From: Massilia arenae
GTDB taxonomy: Bacteria > Pseudomonadota > Gammaproteobacteria > Burkholderiales > Burkholderiaceae_D
NCBI RefSeq assembly: GCF_008014745.1
Contig: NZ_VPFD01000035.1
Span: 1 to 47,313 of the forward strand
DNA: 47,313 nucleotides
Direction: 5' to 3'
Shown in pieces: positions 34,763-40,986 of this stretch. The translations under genes and the position numbers were made by a program. Under the pieces are notes generated by a model. That model was given only the letters and a program-made list of their open reading frames with translations, ran no database searches and was not told the DNA's origin. Within the stretch, counting starts at the first letter, position 1, and each line of letters opens with the position of its first letter.

Positions 34763-34838
34763 TTCCCGCGCAGGCGGGAACCTAAGTTTTTAGCGTTGTC
34801 GTAACGCTCGCAGACTTAGGTTCCCGCCTGCGCGGGAA
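34763..34838. repeat. REP-like inverted pair, second copy
   Basis: Two 25-base arms (34763-34787 and 34814-34838) are exact reverse complements around a 26-base centre. Each arm is a short hairpin built on TTCCCGC...GCGGGAA and ends in CCTAAGT. This is the same layout as 16488-16592 (GTCCCCGC...GCGGGGAC, CCCAAGT). Confidence 0.9.
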
Positions 34839-34870
34839 GTCGTTTCTGCCAGTGGCAGAAACGACGTTTT
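34839..34870 (+). terminator. Intrinsic terminator after the short C-X10-C gene
   Basis: GTCGTTTCTGCC (34839-34850), loop AGT, GGCAGAAACGAC (34854-34865), then GTTTT. The 12-bp stem is perfect and lies immediately against the REP-like pair. Confidence 0.85.
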
Positions 34871-35010
34871 GGGGCTAACGAGAGAAGTGGATTTGCTGCT
34901 ATATCCCGAGGTCCAGTTTGTCTAATCAAGGTACGTTGTCGCACAGATGTTGACGGGCGTAGGGCGTTTAATGGATGCCATCCTAACAACGCATGCAAGG
35001 GAATCCAACC

Positions 35011-35958
35011 ATGAAAACCCTCATCGCTACCCTGATCGCAACCGCCGTATCCGCCGTCGCCATTGCTCCCGCCAGCGCCGCCCCCGTCGACAAGGACGCC
35101 CACCGCGCCGCGATGGACAAGGCCGCCGCCGACTACCGCACTGCCAAGACCAAATGCGACGCCATGAAGGGCAATGCCGAAGAAGTGTGCGAAGACGAGG
35201 CCAAGCTGGCCCAGGCGCGCGCCGAGCTCGATGCCTATACCAGATACGACACCACCGGCGGCAACCTGCGCGATGCGCGCGCCAAGGTGGTCCGCGCCGA
35301 GCACGAGCTGGCCGATACCCAGTGCGACGCCACCGCAGCCGGCGACAAGGACCGCTGCAAGGCCACGGCCGGCTCGATCCGCGATGCCGCGCTGGCCCGC
35401 CTGGACGACCGCAATATCGACCGCGCCGTCGGCCACAGCAGCAGTGGCGAGCTGGTGAGCAGCATCGACTCGAAAGATCCGGCGACGGCCGCCGCCGTCC
35501 AGAAGTGCGAACAGATGACCGGCGATGCGCGCACCGCCTGCGTGGTCGATAAGCGCGGCAACGTCACCACCGCCACTAACGTGGCGGCCACCACCGGCGC
35601 GGCCGTGGCCGCCAACACCCGTGAAGCGGTCGCCACCGTGAAGGAAAAGACCGCGGCCGCCATCGACCGCACCAAGGAAATGGCGTCGAACGCCGCCCAC
35701 AAGGCGGAAAACGCCACCGAGCGCGCTGGCGAGAAGACTGCCCGCGTGGCCTCGGACGGCAACATCACCGCCAAGGTCAAGGCCGGCCTCGTGTCCGATC
35801 CTGTCCTGAAGGGCATGGAAATCAACGTCGACACCGAAGGCGGCGTGGTGATGCTGAGCGGCTTTGTCGAATCGAAGGCCGAGGCGGATAAAGCCATGCA
35901 AGTGGCCAAGGGCGTCGATGGCGTGACCAACGTCAAGAGCGCAATCAAGGTCAAGTAA
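35011..35958 (+). CDS. Periplasmic C-X10-C repeat protein with C-terminal BON domain
   Basis: A 315-residue exported protein (signal MKTLIATLIATAVSAVAIAPASAA, cut before PVD). The N-terminal half (about residues 25-135) parallels the short paralog and has C-X10-C units: KCDAMKGNAEEVC, QCDATAAGDKDRC, and a third, KCEQMTGDARTAC, near residue 165. A long Ala/Thr/Lys/Glu-rich helix follows (about 190-245). The C-terminus is a BON domain (about 248-315: ITAKVKAGLVSDPVLKGMEINVDTEGGVVMLSGFVESKAEADKAMQVAKGVDGVTNV). BON domains bind phospholipid or cell envelope. AAGGGA precedes the start. Confidence 0.85.
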   Translation: MKTLIATLIATAVSAVAIAPASAAPVDKDAHRAAMDKAAADYRTAKTKCDAMKGNAEEVCEDEAKLAQARAELDAYTRYDTTGGNLRDARAKVVRAEHELADTQCDATAAGDKDRCKATAGSIRDAALARLDDRNIDRAVGHSSSGELVSSIDSKDPATAAAVQKCEQMTGDARTACVVDKRGNVTTATNVAATTGAAVAANTREAVATVKEKTAAAIDRTKEMASNAAHKAENATERAGEKTARVASDGNITAKVKAGLVSDPVLKGMEINVDTEGGVVMLSGFVESKAEADKAMQVAKGVDGVTNVKSAIKVK

Positions 35959-35976
35959 TCCTGCCTGATCGCGTTG

Positions 35977-36013
35977 AAACAGCCCGCGTGCCGCCCGGCG
36001 CGCGGGCTGTTTT
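35977..36013 (+). terminator. Intrinsic terminator after the BON-domain gene
   Basis: AAACAGCCCGCG and CGCGGGCTGTTT form a perfect 12-bp stem around a short GC-rich loop, and the 3' arm runs into a T-run. It begins 18 bases after the stop codon. Confidence 0.88.
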
Positions 36014-36128
36014 GCATCCGGCGCATGCTTATGCGGTGTGGATGATGCGCCACATTTTTGGCAGCCGGTGAAGATGGGGGCGGCCATGGCGTCCGGTCCG
36101 GCATCCGGCGGGGGCTATAATTACCGAC

Positions 36129-36968
36129 GTGAATAAACTTGAAGCATTCGGATACATCGCGGCGCAGGCCGTTCGCGGTGAGATCACTTTCCCCACCAGC
36201 GTCAATGCCGTGCTGCGCCTGCAGCTCGCCCTGGACGACCCGGATTGTCATATCGACGAGGCAATCCGCCTGGTGCTGGCTGAACCGCAATTGGCTGCGC
36301 GCACGGTCGCCATCGCCAATACGCCCGCTTTCGGCGGCAGCAGCGCGATGCCGGTGACCAATGTCCGCGCTGCCGTGGCGCGCATCGGGTACCGGCGCCT
36401 GCAGGCCCTGGTGGCCAGTCTGGTGGTACGGCAATTTGGCAACCGCATCAACGACCCGGGCCTGCGCGCCAAGGCCGAGCAATTGTGGGCGCACACGACC
36501 CACGTCGCATCGATCGCCCATTCGCTGGCGCGCCGCGTCACCGGCGTTAATCCCGATACCGCCCTGTTCGCGGGCATCGTGCACGAGGTCGGCGCCTTTT
36601 ACCTGCTGGCGCGGGCCGACGAGTTTCCCGGCCTGCTGGACGACGATCCGGAGAACTGGGGCGCCTTGTGCGAAGACGTGGTCAGCGCCGAGGTGATGAA
36701 GAAGCTGTCGATTCCGCCGGCGGTATCGGAAGCGATCGCCGACATGCGCGGCGGCTGGCTGAATATGCCGCCGGGCACCTTGCTCGACACTTTGTTACTC
36801 GCGAACCAGTATGCGCCGGTGGCGTCGCCCCTCGACAGCCGCCGCGCCAACCTGCCGGAGCACGGCGAGAGCGCACTTGATTTCGTCTTCGACGAATTCA
36901 CGCTGCAAGACATCCTGGATGAAGCGGCCGAGACCGCGAAGGCAATGGGCGACGTCGCCCTGGTGTGA
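36129..36968 (+). CDS. HDOD domain-containing protein
   Basis: A 279-residue soluble protein starting at a GTG. It carries an HDOD domain (about 15-215): ITFPTSVNAVLRLQLALDD, then AARTVAIANTPAFGGSSAMPVTNVRAAVARIGYRRLQALV, and the HD-like VASIAHSLAR...FAGIVHEVGAFYLL. HDOD proteins are catalytically inactive HD-fold relatives that act in signalling with GGDEF, EAL or chemotaxis proteins. There is no attached GGDEF or receiver domain. A terminator precedes it and its stop is followed by an AT-rich gap, so it is probably monocistronic. The GTG is the only reasonable start. Confidence 0.85.
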   Translation: MNKLEAFGYIAAQAVRGEITFPTSVNAVLRLQLALDDPDCHIDEAIRLVLAEPQLAARTVAIANTPAFGGSSAMPVTNVRAAVARIGYRRLQALVASLVVRQFGNRINDPGLRAKAEQLWAHTTHVASIAHSLARRVTGVNPDTALFAGIVHEVGAFYLLARADEFPGLLDDDPENWGALCEDVVSAEVMKKLSIPPAVSEAIADMRGGWLNMPPGTLLDTLLLANQYAPVASPLDSRRANLPEHGESALDFVFDEFTLQDILDEAAETAKAMGDVALV

Positions 36969-37058
36969 TCACTTGGCAAAAGACGTATCTATTTTGCAAC
37001 CAAACAGTGGTTTCGAAGTGATACTATTGATCATTATTAATTTCTCCTCGGAATTTTT

Positions 37059-37985
37059 ATGATCAAGCTTGGCGTATTTCTAGGTGTTGCACTGGCCAGC
37101 ATGGGTGCCCAGGCAGGAGTTATCGATCTGGGAGCCATCATGGGCGGCGCGAACGTTTATACCGCGCGCGATTTCAACGCTTATTCCAGCGATGTGGAGG
37201 GGGCAATCGTTTCTGGAGGTAACGTCACGATCCAGAGCTACGAGGTCAACAAGAAGGCACAGGCGGCCTATGCCGGTTATTCCATCGTGTCCGGCGGCGA
37301 TATCTCGCTGACCAGCGGCACCATCCATGGCCAAGTCTATGCTGGTGGCAAGATCACTCTGGAAAGCGCCGGCGCGCCGCCACGCTCGACAGTCAAGCCG
37401 GTCGATTTCGCCGCGGCGACGGAGCAATTTATCGATATTGCCAATGGCTTAAGCTTGATCGGTGCGACAGGGCGTGTGGAGCGCCAGGATAGCGCCAACA
37501 AGATTATCGGAAGCGGCAAGGGAGGCGTGGACGTATTCAATGTGTCGGCCGGCTTTTTGAGCGGGGGAAACAACTGGGTGCTCAGTGGCCTGACCAAGGG
37601 ACAGACGCTGATCTTCAATATCAGCGGCGAGCATGGCGTGTTCAACGGCGGCATGGAGACGCTGTGGGGCTATAACGTCCTGTTTAATTTCTTCGAGGCA
37701 GAAACGGTCGACGTAAAAGGTGTCCTTGGCACTGTGCTTGCACCACACGCCACCGTTGTCCATAACTGGGGCGTGATCAAGGGCCAGGTGATCGCCGATA
37801 CCTGGAATTCGAGCGTGCAGGTGGATGCCGAGAATTATTTCAAGCCGATCGACGTCCCTGGTTTCGAACTGCTCGACAATGAGCCGCCGGTCGGGCCGCC
37901 GGCAGAGGTGCCCGAGCCGGGCACCCTGATGCTGATGATTGCGGGGCTGCTTGGCGGAATCGCACTGCGCCGCCGTCGCGCCTGA
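37059..37985 (+). CDS. Choice-of-anchor A family protein with PEP-CTERM sorting signal
   Basis: A 308-residue secreted protein. The signal peptide is MIKLGVFLGVALASMGAQA, cut before GVI. The body has the choice-of-anchor A fold: FNAYSSDVEGAIVSGGNVTIQSYEV, GGDISLTSGTIHGQVYAGGKITLES and GVLGTVLAPHATVVHNWGVIKGQVIADTW. The C-terminus is a classic PEP-CTERM tail: VPEPGTLMLMIAGLLGGIALRRRR, cleaved and anchored by an exosortase (EpsH/XrtA), which is not in the window. Such proteins are exported to the outer surface, often in exopolysaccharide producers. Confidence 0.93.
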   Translation: MIKLGVFLGVALASMGAQAGVIDLGAIMGGANVYTARDFNAYSSDVEGAIVSGGNVTIQSYEVNKKAQAAYAGYSIVSGGDISLTSGTIHGQVYAGGKITLESAGAPPRSTVKPVDFAAATEQFIDIANGLSLIGATGRVERQDSANKIIGSGKGGVDVFNVSAGFLSGGNNWVLSGLTKGQTLIFNISGEHGVFNGGMETLWGYNVLFNFFEAETVDVKGVLGTVLAPHATVVHNWGVIKGQVIADTWNSSVQVDAENYFKPIDVPGFELLDNEPPVGPPAEVPEPGTLMLMIAGLLGGIALRRRRA

Positions 37986-38008
37986 AGACGTTTTAGTGAA
38001 GGACGAGC

Positions 38009-38032
38009 CGGCGGCCAGTGGCCGCCGTTTTA
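38009..38032 (+). terminator. Intrinsic terminator after the PEP-CTERM gene
   Basis: CGGCGGCC, loop AGT, GGCCGCCG, then TTTTA. The perfect 8-bp stem begins 24 bases after the stop codon. It lies just before the end of the convergent MFS gene. Confidence 0.8.
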
Positions 38033-38041
38033 GTTTCCCGG

Positions 38042-39220
38042 TCAGGTGCAGCCGGCCGCCAGCATGCGCGTCTGCATGCGGTGACGCGCCAGCATGAGCG
38101 CCGTCAATCCCACGCCGCACAGCGCCAGGGCTGCCGCCACCCACTGCGGCGCCGTATAGGCATAGCCCAGCGTCAGCGGCACGCCGCCCAGGAAGGCGCC
38201 CAGCGCATTGCCGATATTGAAACCGGACTGGCCCAGCGATGAGCCGAGCATTTCAGCCTCACGCGAGTGGTCCATCAGCAACAGCTGGATCGGCGGCCCG
38301 ATCGCCAGCGCGTTGGCGCCGGTCAGGAAGGCCAGCACGACCATCGCCGGCTTCGATTCCGCGAGGAAGCCATTGCACAGGAGCAGGACGGTCATCGACA
38401 TCATGAGGATCAGCAGGGCGGGCAGCGGGTGCACGCGGTCCGCCAGGCGGCCGCCGAACTGCACGCCGACCGTCATGCCGACGCCGACCGCGGTCATGAT
38501 CAGGGGAATGGTGGTCGAATCGAAGCGCGTGACGTCGGTGAGCAGCGGCGCGATATAGCTGAACCAGGCAAAGAAGCCGCCGGTGCCGATCGAGACGATG
38601 CCCAGCGCCAGCCACAGGTCGAGGTGGCGGAAGATGCGCAGGTCTTGCATGATGCCGGTGCGCTTGCCCGGTTCGATATGCGGCACCCACTGGCGCAAGC
38701 TCCACATGGTGAGCAGGCCGATCACGGCCACGATCAGGAACACCAGGCGCCAGTCGATGACGTGGCCGATCCAGGTGCCGAGCGGCACGCCCAGCACATT
38801 GGCCAGGGTCAGGCCGGTAAACATCGTGGCGACGGCGGCGGCAGTACGGCCCTCGTCGGCCAGGCGGCTGGCGACGACCGCGCCAACGCCGAAGAAGGCG
38901 CCATGCGGCAGGCCTGCCAGGAAGCGCGACACCATCATGATCTCGAAGTTCGGCGCGAAGGCCGACATCGCATTGAAAATGGCGAACATCAGCATGAACC
39001 AGACCAGCACGCTGCGCGGCGGGCGGCCGGCCACCAGGCTGACCAGGGTTGGCGCGCCGACCACGACGCCCAATGCATAGGCGGTGATCAGGTAGCCGGC
39101 TTGCGGGATGGTGATGTGCAGGCCGCTGGCGATGTCGGGCAGGATGCCCATCATGACGAATTCGGTCATGCCGATGCCGAAGCCGCCAAGGGCGAGTGGA
39201 AGTAGGCTTTTCTTGATCAC
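38042..39220 (-). CDS. MFS transporter, AraJ/arabinose-efflux type (DHA1, 12 TM)
   Basis: A 392-residue exporter. GTG at 39218-39220 starts VIKKSLLPLALGGFGIGMTEFVMMGILPDIA, the family N-terminus; no Shine-Dalgarno is obvious. Twelve transmembrane helices are apparent, with motif A in the first loop region (VAGRPPRSVL) and GGRLADRVHPLPAL in the C-half. AraJ relatives export sugars, drugs or amino acids; the substrate is unknown. The gene reads towards the PEP-CTERM gene (convergent) and lies 133 bp downstream of yigZ on the same strand. Confidence 0.9.
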   Translation of the reverse strand: MIKKSLLPLALGGFGIGMTEFVMMGILPDIASGLHITIPQAGYLITAYALGVVVGAPTLVSLVAGRPPRSVLVWFMLMFAIFNAMSAFAPNFEIMMVSRFLAGLPHGAFFGVGAVVASRLADEGRTAAAVATMFTGLTLANVLGVPLGTWIGHVIDWRLVFLIVAVIGLLTMWSLRQWVPHIEPGKRTGIMQDLRIFRHLDLWLALGIVSIGTGGFFAWFSYIAPLLTDVTRFDSTTIPLIMTAVGVGMTVGVQFGGRLADRVHPLPALLILMMSMTVLLLCNGFLAESKPAMVVLAFLTGANALAIGPPIQLLLMDHSREAEMLGSSLGQSGFNIGNALGAFLGGVPLTLGYAYTAPQWVAAALALCGVGLTALMLARHRMQTRMLAAGCT

Positions 39221-39353
39221 GGGGATTGTTGTTCGGGTGGAAAGAGGAAAGCCGGCCGAAGCGTATGCGCGGCCGGGTCTGGCACTATACCGGGAGCAGG
39301 CGGACGCGTCCGCTTTCGTGTCGTGATGACGGGTATAGGGCGCCGGAATGGCT

Positions 39354-39968
39354 TCAGGCCTGGTCGCCGTCTTCGTCGTCGACGTCGGACGGCCAGCCGA
39401 TGCGGCCGTGGCCGGCTTCGTCGAGGCGGGCGCGCAGCGCGTTGGCGGCGCTGGCCGGCAGGCTGAAGGTAAAGCGCACGTCGTCGCCGTGCTCGACCGC
39501 ATCGAGGCTGGCGCCGGCGGCATCGAGTTCGCGCCGCAGCATGCCTTCCATGGCATAGGGGGCGGTGCAGCGCAGCTGGCGCAGCTTGATGATCGGGATC
39601 TTGGTCGCCGTCAGCAGGGCCTGGGCCACGCTGTCGGTATAGGCGCGCACCAGTCCGCCTGCGCCGAGCTTGACGCCGCCGAAGTAGCGCACCACGGTGG
39701 CCAGCACGCCTTCCAGGTCCTGGTGGCGCAAGACGTCGAGCATGGGGCGGCCCGCGGTGCCGCTGGGTTCGCCGTCATCGACCGCCGCCGACTGGCCGCC
39801 GGCCAGCAGGGCCCAGCACACATGGGCCGCGCCCGGATGCTGGGCACGCAGTTCGGCCACGATCTTGACGGCCCCGGCGCGGTCCGGCATCGGCTGCACG
39901 CAGGCGATGAAGCGGCTTTTCTTGATGACCAGTTCGTGCTGAACGGCGCTGGCGATCGTCTGGGGCAT
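39354..39968 (-). CDS. yigZ: YigZ/IMPACT family protein
   Basis: A 204-residue cytosolic protein. The IMPACT N-terminal domain has VIKKSRFIACVQPM, HVCWALLAG, DDGEPSGTAGRPMLDVL and VVRYFGGVKLGAGGLVRAY, the family signature. A DUF1949 ferredoxin-like domain forms the C-terminus. YigZ relatives have RNA- or nucleotide-related folds and, in E. coli, an uncertain role. The start (MPQTIASA) is chosen by family length over an in-frame extension that would enter the terminator and tRNA gene. Confidence 0.92.
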   Translation of the reverse strand: MPQTIASAVQHELVIKKSRFIACVQPMPDRAGAVKIVAELRAQHPGAAHVCWALLAGGQSAAVDDGEPSGTAGRPMLDVLRHQDLEGVLATVVRYFGGVKLGAGGLVRAYTDSVAQALLTATKIPIIKLRQLRCTAPYAMEGMLRRELDAAGASLDAVEHGDDVRFTFSLPASAANALRARLDEAGHGRIGWPSDVDDEDGDQA

Positions 39969-39983
39969 GGCGTTCGGAAAGTG

Positions 39984-40020
39984 AAAACAACAACGCCAAC
40001 CCGAAGGCTGGCGTTGTTGT
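39984..40020 (-). terminator. Intrinsic terminator of tRNA-Lys
   Basis: On the minus strand ACAACAACGCCAGCC, loop TTCG, GGTTGGCGTTGTTGT form a 15-bp stem (one G-U pair) followed by a T-run. It begins 10 bases after the tRNA 3' end and lies just before yigZ. Confidence 0.9.
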
Positions 40021-40029
40021 CTGAATCTT

Positions 40030-40105
40030 TGGTAGGCCGTGCGTGGCTCGAACACGCGACCAACGGATTAAAAGTCCGCTGCTCTACCAACTGAGCTAAC
40101 GACCC
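40030..40105 (-). tRNA. tRNA-Lys (anticodon TTT)
   Basis: A complete 76-nt cloverleaf is seen on the minus strand, with encoded CCA: D-stem GCTC/GAGC, anticodon stem GCGGA/TCCGT with loop CTTTTAA, T-arm GCGTG-TTCGAGC-CACGC. The acceptor stem GGGTCGT/ACGGCCT has two wobble pairs, G1-U72 and U4-G69. Most lysine tRNAs of this group have G-C and U-A there. Confidence 0.95.
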
Positions 40106-40117
40106 GAAGAAGACGAG

Positions 40118-40146
40118 ATTATAGCGGCACTTGACCGATTTACCAA
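40118..40146 (-). promoter_or_regulatory. Predicted sigma-70 promoter of tRNA-Lys
   Basis: On the minus strand TTGGTA, 17 bases, TATAAT. The -10 box ends 13 bases before the tRNA 5' end, a typical spacing for a tRNA gene with a short leader. Confidence 0.75.
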
Positions 40147-40156
40147 GTGCTTCGAA

Positions 40157-40831
40157 TCACTTTTTATGCGCGTCGCTTGTGTTGGTCTCGTCATCCTGCG
40201 CTTTTTCCCGCGTTTCGTCGTGCGTTTCGCCCTGCGAATCCGGTGCATGATCGTGTCCCGGCGGCAACTCGCTCTTCGCGACGGGCGCGTATTTGGTCTT
40301 GGGGTCGCCTTCCATATCGCGTTCGATTTCGTCGTCCTCGGCTTTCACTTCGCGCATGGCTTCCGGCTCGAGTTTCTCGGCCTCCGTGTTCATGCGGATA
40401 AACAGGCCCCAGGTGGCAAGAATGGCCGCCGCGGCCAAGCCGACCGATGCGGCGTGTGGCAGGAATTGCGGTTGGCCGTTCACGAACTTGAAGACGCCGA
40501 TCAAGGCCTCGACCGACAGGGCGACCACCACGACGATCAGGAAACGCGACAGGAAGCGGCGAACGCGGGTCGGGGCGCTGATATTGGCAGAGCGCTGGAT
40601 TTCTTCTTCCAGCACGGTCTGTCCAAGTTCCAGCGATGCCACCGCAATGGTCAGCAAGCCAACGCATTCGAGCAACACGTCGAACCGGTCGTCCGTGGGC
40701 ATCGTGTTCATGGGATTGAGGGCGTGCCAGGTTTCTATCCCGGCCAGGACGATCAACCCCATTCCACAAGTAAAGAAGAGGGCCACGATCATCAGGTAGC
40801 CAAACAGGAAAATTTTTTCGATCAGGTACAT
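40157..40831 (-). CDS. Hypothetical four-TM inner-membrane protein with acidic tail
   Basis: A 224-residue membrane protein. Hydrophobic segments are at about residues 7-33, 52-72, 93-117 and 127-148. The last 75 residues are soluble and very charged (EDDEIERDMEGDPKTKY..., then a His/Asp/Glu-rich end). I do not recognise a named family; a similar layout occurs in Massilia-type hypothetical proteins. It is transcribed towards tRNA-Lys and divergent from vgrG, with 155 bp between the starts. Confidence 0.75.
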   Translation of the reverse strand: MYLIEKIFLFGYLMIVALFFTCGMGLIVLAGIETWHALNPMNTMPTDDRFDVLLECVGLLTIAVASLELGQTVLEEEIQRSANISAPTRVRRFLSRFLIVVVVALSVEALIGVFKFVNGQPQFLPHAASVGLAAAAILATWGLFIRMNTEAEKLEPEAMREVKAEDDEIERDMEGDPKTKYAPVAKSELPPGHDHAPDSQGETHDETREKAQDDETNTSDAHKK

Positions 40832-40986
40832 ATCGAGACACTCCGGAAGTTGTAATTACTTTAACACCGAACGTCGACGGGCTGTGTCCGGATGAAAGCG
40901 TGCCTCAAGGATGATCGCGCGCAAGAGCTGCATTCCAGACACCTTATATCGTGTGCCTGATCAGTTGATGAGGAGCACGTATTGCC

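Noticed and set aside
16488..34838. CRISPR array interpretation of the GC-rich palindromes
   Set aside because: Only two separate inverted pairs, no regular spacers and no cas genes; they fit REP-like elements.
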